A stretch of 6,803 nucleotides of DNA from Dehalococcoidia bacterium. GTDB lineage: Bacteria > Chloroflexota > Dehalococcoidia > Dehalococcoidales > Fen-1064. The stretch is taken from assembly GCA_030691775.1 (NCBI GenBank), contig JAUYDN010000194.1, positions 1 to 6,803 of the forward strand, in the 5' to 3' direction. Positions 4,627 through 6,803 of the stretch are shown here, in pieces. Numbering within the stretch: the stretch's first letter is position 1; every line of letters begins with the position of its first letter. Below the pieces are notes generated by a model. That model had not been told where the DNA came from and ran no database searches. It saw only the letters and a list, made by a program, of their open reading frames with translations. A program made the translations under genes and the position numbers.

Positions 4627-6617
4627 TGTACGGCGGCGGTATGTGGGGCAGCGGTGGCGGCGGCATGGGCGGCAGAATAGGTGGGCCACCCGGCGGCATG
4701 ATGGGCGGACGCCCCGGAGGTATGGGTCCCAACTCGCTGGCGCGCTCGGCTCAGCTTTCCGATGAGGCACTCTTCGGCAAGGTCTACGACCACAAAGTTG
4801 TCACTCGTCTGCTCGCTTACTTGAAGAAGCACCGGCTGGGCTTTACCTTATCCATTGCCACCATGGTGCTCACCACGGTCACCGGTCTGATGATACCGGC
4901 GTTAATCGGTGATGCCATCGATGTGGCAACAGGCACAACTTCAGGGCTGATGTTCCTCAACCGGTTTGTGGTAGATACCTTCCAGGTCTCCGGCACTGCG
5001 GACATCCTCACCATGATATTCTTCCTCTTCATCGCCAACGGCCTGATACAGTGGGGAGCGCAATGGGCACAGCTCTACATTATGGCGGACATCGGGCGGA
5101 GTGTGCTGTATACACTACGTATGCAGATGTTCGACCACCTCCAGAAACTCTCCCTCGGCTTTTTTGACCGGCACGAAGTCGGGCGGGTCATGTCACGCGT
5201 ACAGAACGATGTCTCCGCGCTACAGGAAGTGCTTTCGACCGGCTTACTGGAAATTATCGCCGATTTCTTGAGTCTCGGCGTCGTTTTCTTCATGATTTTT
5301 GCTATGAACCCGACCCTGGCGCTCATCACGATGAGTGTGCTTCCCCTGCTAGCCACCGTGATGTTTTTCTATGAAAAACTATCCCGTAATGCCTTTATGA
5401 AAGTACGGCAGGCGATATCCGTGGTCAACGCCGGCTTGCAGGAAAACATTTCCGGCGCACGCGTTATCCAGGCGATGTCCCGGGAAAACATCAACCTCCA
5501 GCGCTTCGGCAATGTCAACGAGCAAAACCTGGATGCCAACCTCCAGGCAAGCCGCCTCTCCGCAAGCCTGCTTTCTTCGGTGGAAGTCCTGGTCGGTATT
5601 TCTATGGCGCTGGTCATCATCTTCGGCGGCTACCAGGTGCTGGAGAGCAAACTGCTCATCGGACAGATGATAGCCTTCGTGCTCTACATCAACCGGTTCT
5701 TCGAGCCTATCCGCAGTCTCGCCATGCAATACACCCAGCTCCAGCGCGCTACCGCCGGCGGCCAGCGCATCTTCGAGATGCTGGACATCAAGCCCGAAAT
5801 TATCGATGCACCCAGCGCCACCGAGCTACCGCCCATCAAAGGCGAAATCATTTTCGATAACGTCAGCTTTTCCTATGTGGACGGCATCGAGGTACTGCAC
5901 GATATCAGCCTGAAAATAAACCCGGGGGAGACCATCGCCCTGGTAGGTTCGACGGGTGCCGGCAAAAGCACCTTCGTCAGCCTGGTAAACCGTTTCTACG
6001 AAGTAACTAAAGGCGCTATCCATATCGATGGCTATGACATCCGCAAGGTCACGCAGGAATCGTTAAGGCGTCAGACCGGCATGGTGTTGCAGGAGCCGTT
6101 CCTGTTTTCCGGGACTGTGCGGGATAACATCACCTACGGACGTGAAAACTGCTCGGACGAAGACATTATCACCGCCGCCGGAGCCGTGGGCGCCCATGGC
6201 TTCATCATGCGGCTGGAAAACGGCTATGAGACTGTATTGCAGGAACGCGGTAGCAACCTGAGCCAGGGCCAGCGCCAGCTAATCAGCTTTGCCCGCGCCG
6301 TGCTCGCCAACCCGCGCATCCTGGTCCTGGATGAAGCCACGGCCAACATCGATACCCAGACGGAAATTCTCATCCAGAAAGCGCTCAAGAACATCCTCAA
6401 GGACCGCACCTCGCTGGTAATCGCTCACCGCCTCTCCACCATACACGATGCGGACAAGGTGGTGGTGCTGGATGCGGGCAGAATTGCGGAAATCGGCAGT
6501 CACCGGGAGCTGATGGAGAAGGGTGGCATCTACTACCACCTGTACACGATGAGCTACGCCCTCGGTGACCTCAAGGGCGCCGCGGAAGCCACGCCACGCC
6601 AGCGGCAAGCAACGTAA
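4626..6617 (+). CDS. ABC exporter half-transporter, catalytically intact subunit of a heterodimer
   Basis: 663 aa. Residues 1-36 are a low-complexity tail with 19 Gly and 6 Met (MYGGGMWGSGGGGMGG and on). After a short amphipathic lead-in come the export domain (about 60-370, hydrophobic stretches near 72-94, 127-150, 205-250 and 315-365) and a nucleotide-binding domain (about 400-640). Walker A is GSTGAGKS 441-448, Q-loop Gln489 in VLQEPFLF, signature LSQGQ 545-549, Walker B ILVLDE with catalytic Glu570, and switch His601 in IAHRLST. Walker and switch residues are intact, while the signature's third residue is Gln instead of Gly. In a heterodimer that signature faces the partner's degenerate Walker site, so the two sets of changes agree. 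The two subunits likely form one inner-membrane exporter; the substrate cannot be read from sequence. A 186-bp repeat-bearing gap follows. Confidence 0.93.
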   Translation: MYGGGMWGSGGGGMGGRIGGPPGGMMGGRPGGMGPNSLARSAQLSDEALFGKVYDHKVVTRLLAYLKKHRLGFTLSIATMVLTTVTGLMIPALIGDAIDVATGTTSGLMFLNRFVVDTFQVSGTADILTMIFFLFIANGLIQWGAQWAQLYIMADIGRSVLYTLRMQMFDHLQKLSLGFFDRHEVGRVMSRVQNDVSALQEVLSTGLLEIIADFLSLGVVFFMIFAMNPTLALITMSVLPLLATVMFFYEKLSRNAFMKVRQAISVVNAGLQENISGARVIQAMSRENINLQRFGNVNEQNLDANLQASRLSASLLSSVEVLVGISMALVIIFGGYQVLESKLLIGQMIAFVLYINRFFEPIRSLAMQYTQLQRATAGGQRIFEMLDIKPEIIDAPSATELPPIKGEIIFDNVSFSYVDGIEVLHDISLKINPGETIALVGSTGAGKSTFVSLVNRFYEVTKGAIHIDGYDIRKVTQESLRRQTGMVLQEPFLFSGTVRDNITYGRENCSDEDIITAAGAVGAHGFIMRLENGYETVLQERGSNLSQGQRQLISFARAVLANPRILVLDEATANIDTQTEILIQKALKNILKDRTSLVIAHRLSTIHDADKVVVLDAGRIAEIGSHRELMEKGGIYYHLYTMSYALGDLKGAAEATPRQRQAT

Positions 6618-6637
6618 CGAGAAAATCACAAAGCCTG

Positions 6638-6655
6638 TTCCCGCGCAGGCGGGAA
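6638..6655 (+). terminator. GC-rich hairpin after the exporter operon, possibly a terminator
   Basis: TTCCCGC (6638-6644) pairs with GCGGGAA (6649-6655) around GCAG, 20 bases past the stop codon. The 3' flank is TAACAATAAT rather than a T-run, so it is a poor intrinsic terminator by itself. The flank AATAACAAT resembles the AATGACAAT end of the palindrome at 2523-2616, so this may be a half copy of that repeat acting as a transcript-end hairpin. Confidence 0.45.
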
Positions 6656-6671
6656 TAACAATAATCAAGAT

Positions 6672-6715
6672 GTAGGGTGGGTTAGTCATCCGATGTATCG
6701 GTGGCGTAACCCGCC
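6672..6715. repeat. Palindromic intergenic repeat, GTAGGGTGGGTTA type
   Basis: Outer arms GGTGGGTTA (6676-6684) and TAACCCGCC (6707-6715) pair with one G-T wobble. Inner arms CCGAT (6690-6694) and ATCGG (6697-6701) pair around GT. Repeats beginning GTAGGGTGGGTTA and ending in GTAACCCGCC are a widespread type of dispersed non-coding palindrome in bacterial genomes. Confidence 0.6.
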
Positions 6716-6803
6716 GAAAACGAAGCCTTACAGGTGGGTTTCCGCCGGTTGTTCCAGCTCTTACCCACAATTTCTGCCTACTGAGTAGGTGCTGGAGATT
6801 CTT
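6716..6803. other. Non-coding right edge
   Basis: No gene is seen. GGTGGGTTTCCGCCGG (6732-6747) loosely echoes the preceding repeat, and CCTAC/GTAGG (6777-6789) forms a 5-bp hairpin around TGA. The window may end inside another dispersed repeat. Confidence 0.4.

Overview
The window is ordinary chromosomal bacterial DNA of moderate GC content. Two divergently transcribed gene pairs are separated by about 660 bases that are AT-richer and full of repeats. On the minus strand (positions 2306 down to 1) is a deoxyribonucleotide-synthesis operon. It holds nrdR, the zinc-ribbon/ATP-cone repressor of ribonucleotide reductase genes, and nrdJ, the adenosylcobalamin-dependent class II ribonucleotide reductase, which runs off the left edge after 542 codons. 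The two genes overlap by four bases (GTGA). A promoter with a perfect TTGACA -35 box lies upstream, and a good NrdR-box match fills the spacer between its -35 and -10, which suggests the operon represses itself.

On the plus strand (2833-6617) are two ABC exporter half-transporters overlapping by one base (TAATG). The first has a degenerate ATPase site (Asp for the catalytic Glu, Gln for the switch His). The second has intact catalytic residues but an LSQGQ signature. Together they fit a heterodimeric exporter of the BmrCD/LmrCD/TM287-288 kind, with one working and one degenerate nucleotide site. The second subunit starts with an unusual Gly/Met-rich tail of about 36 residues.

The gap at 2174-2832 carries the nrdRJ control region, a hairpin, a nested palindromic intergenic repeat of about 94 bp and a 10-bp inverted repeat ahead of the exporter genes. 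The last 186 bases (6618-6803) carry a hairpin related to that repeat and a second palindromic repeat of a different kind.

The style of NrdR (KKDRRR in the ATP-cone hairpin), a B12-dependent reductase as NrdR's operon partner, and interspersed GTCATTC/GAATGAC palindromes fit a Chloroflexota (Dehalococcoidia-like) genome. This is a weak inference made without any database search. I see no wholly new system. The points most worth a second look are the 127-residue N-terminal extension of NrdJ, with a perfect internal Shine-Dalgarno and ATG inside it, and the placement of the NrdR box.
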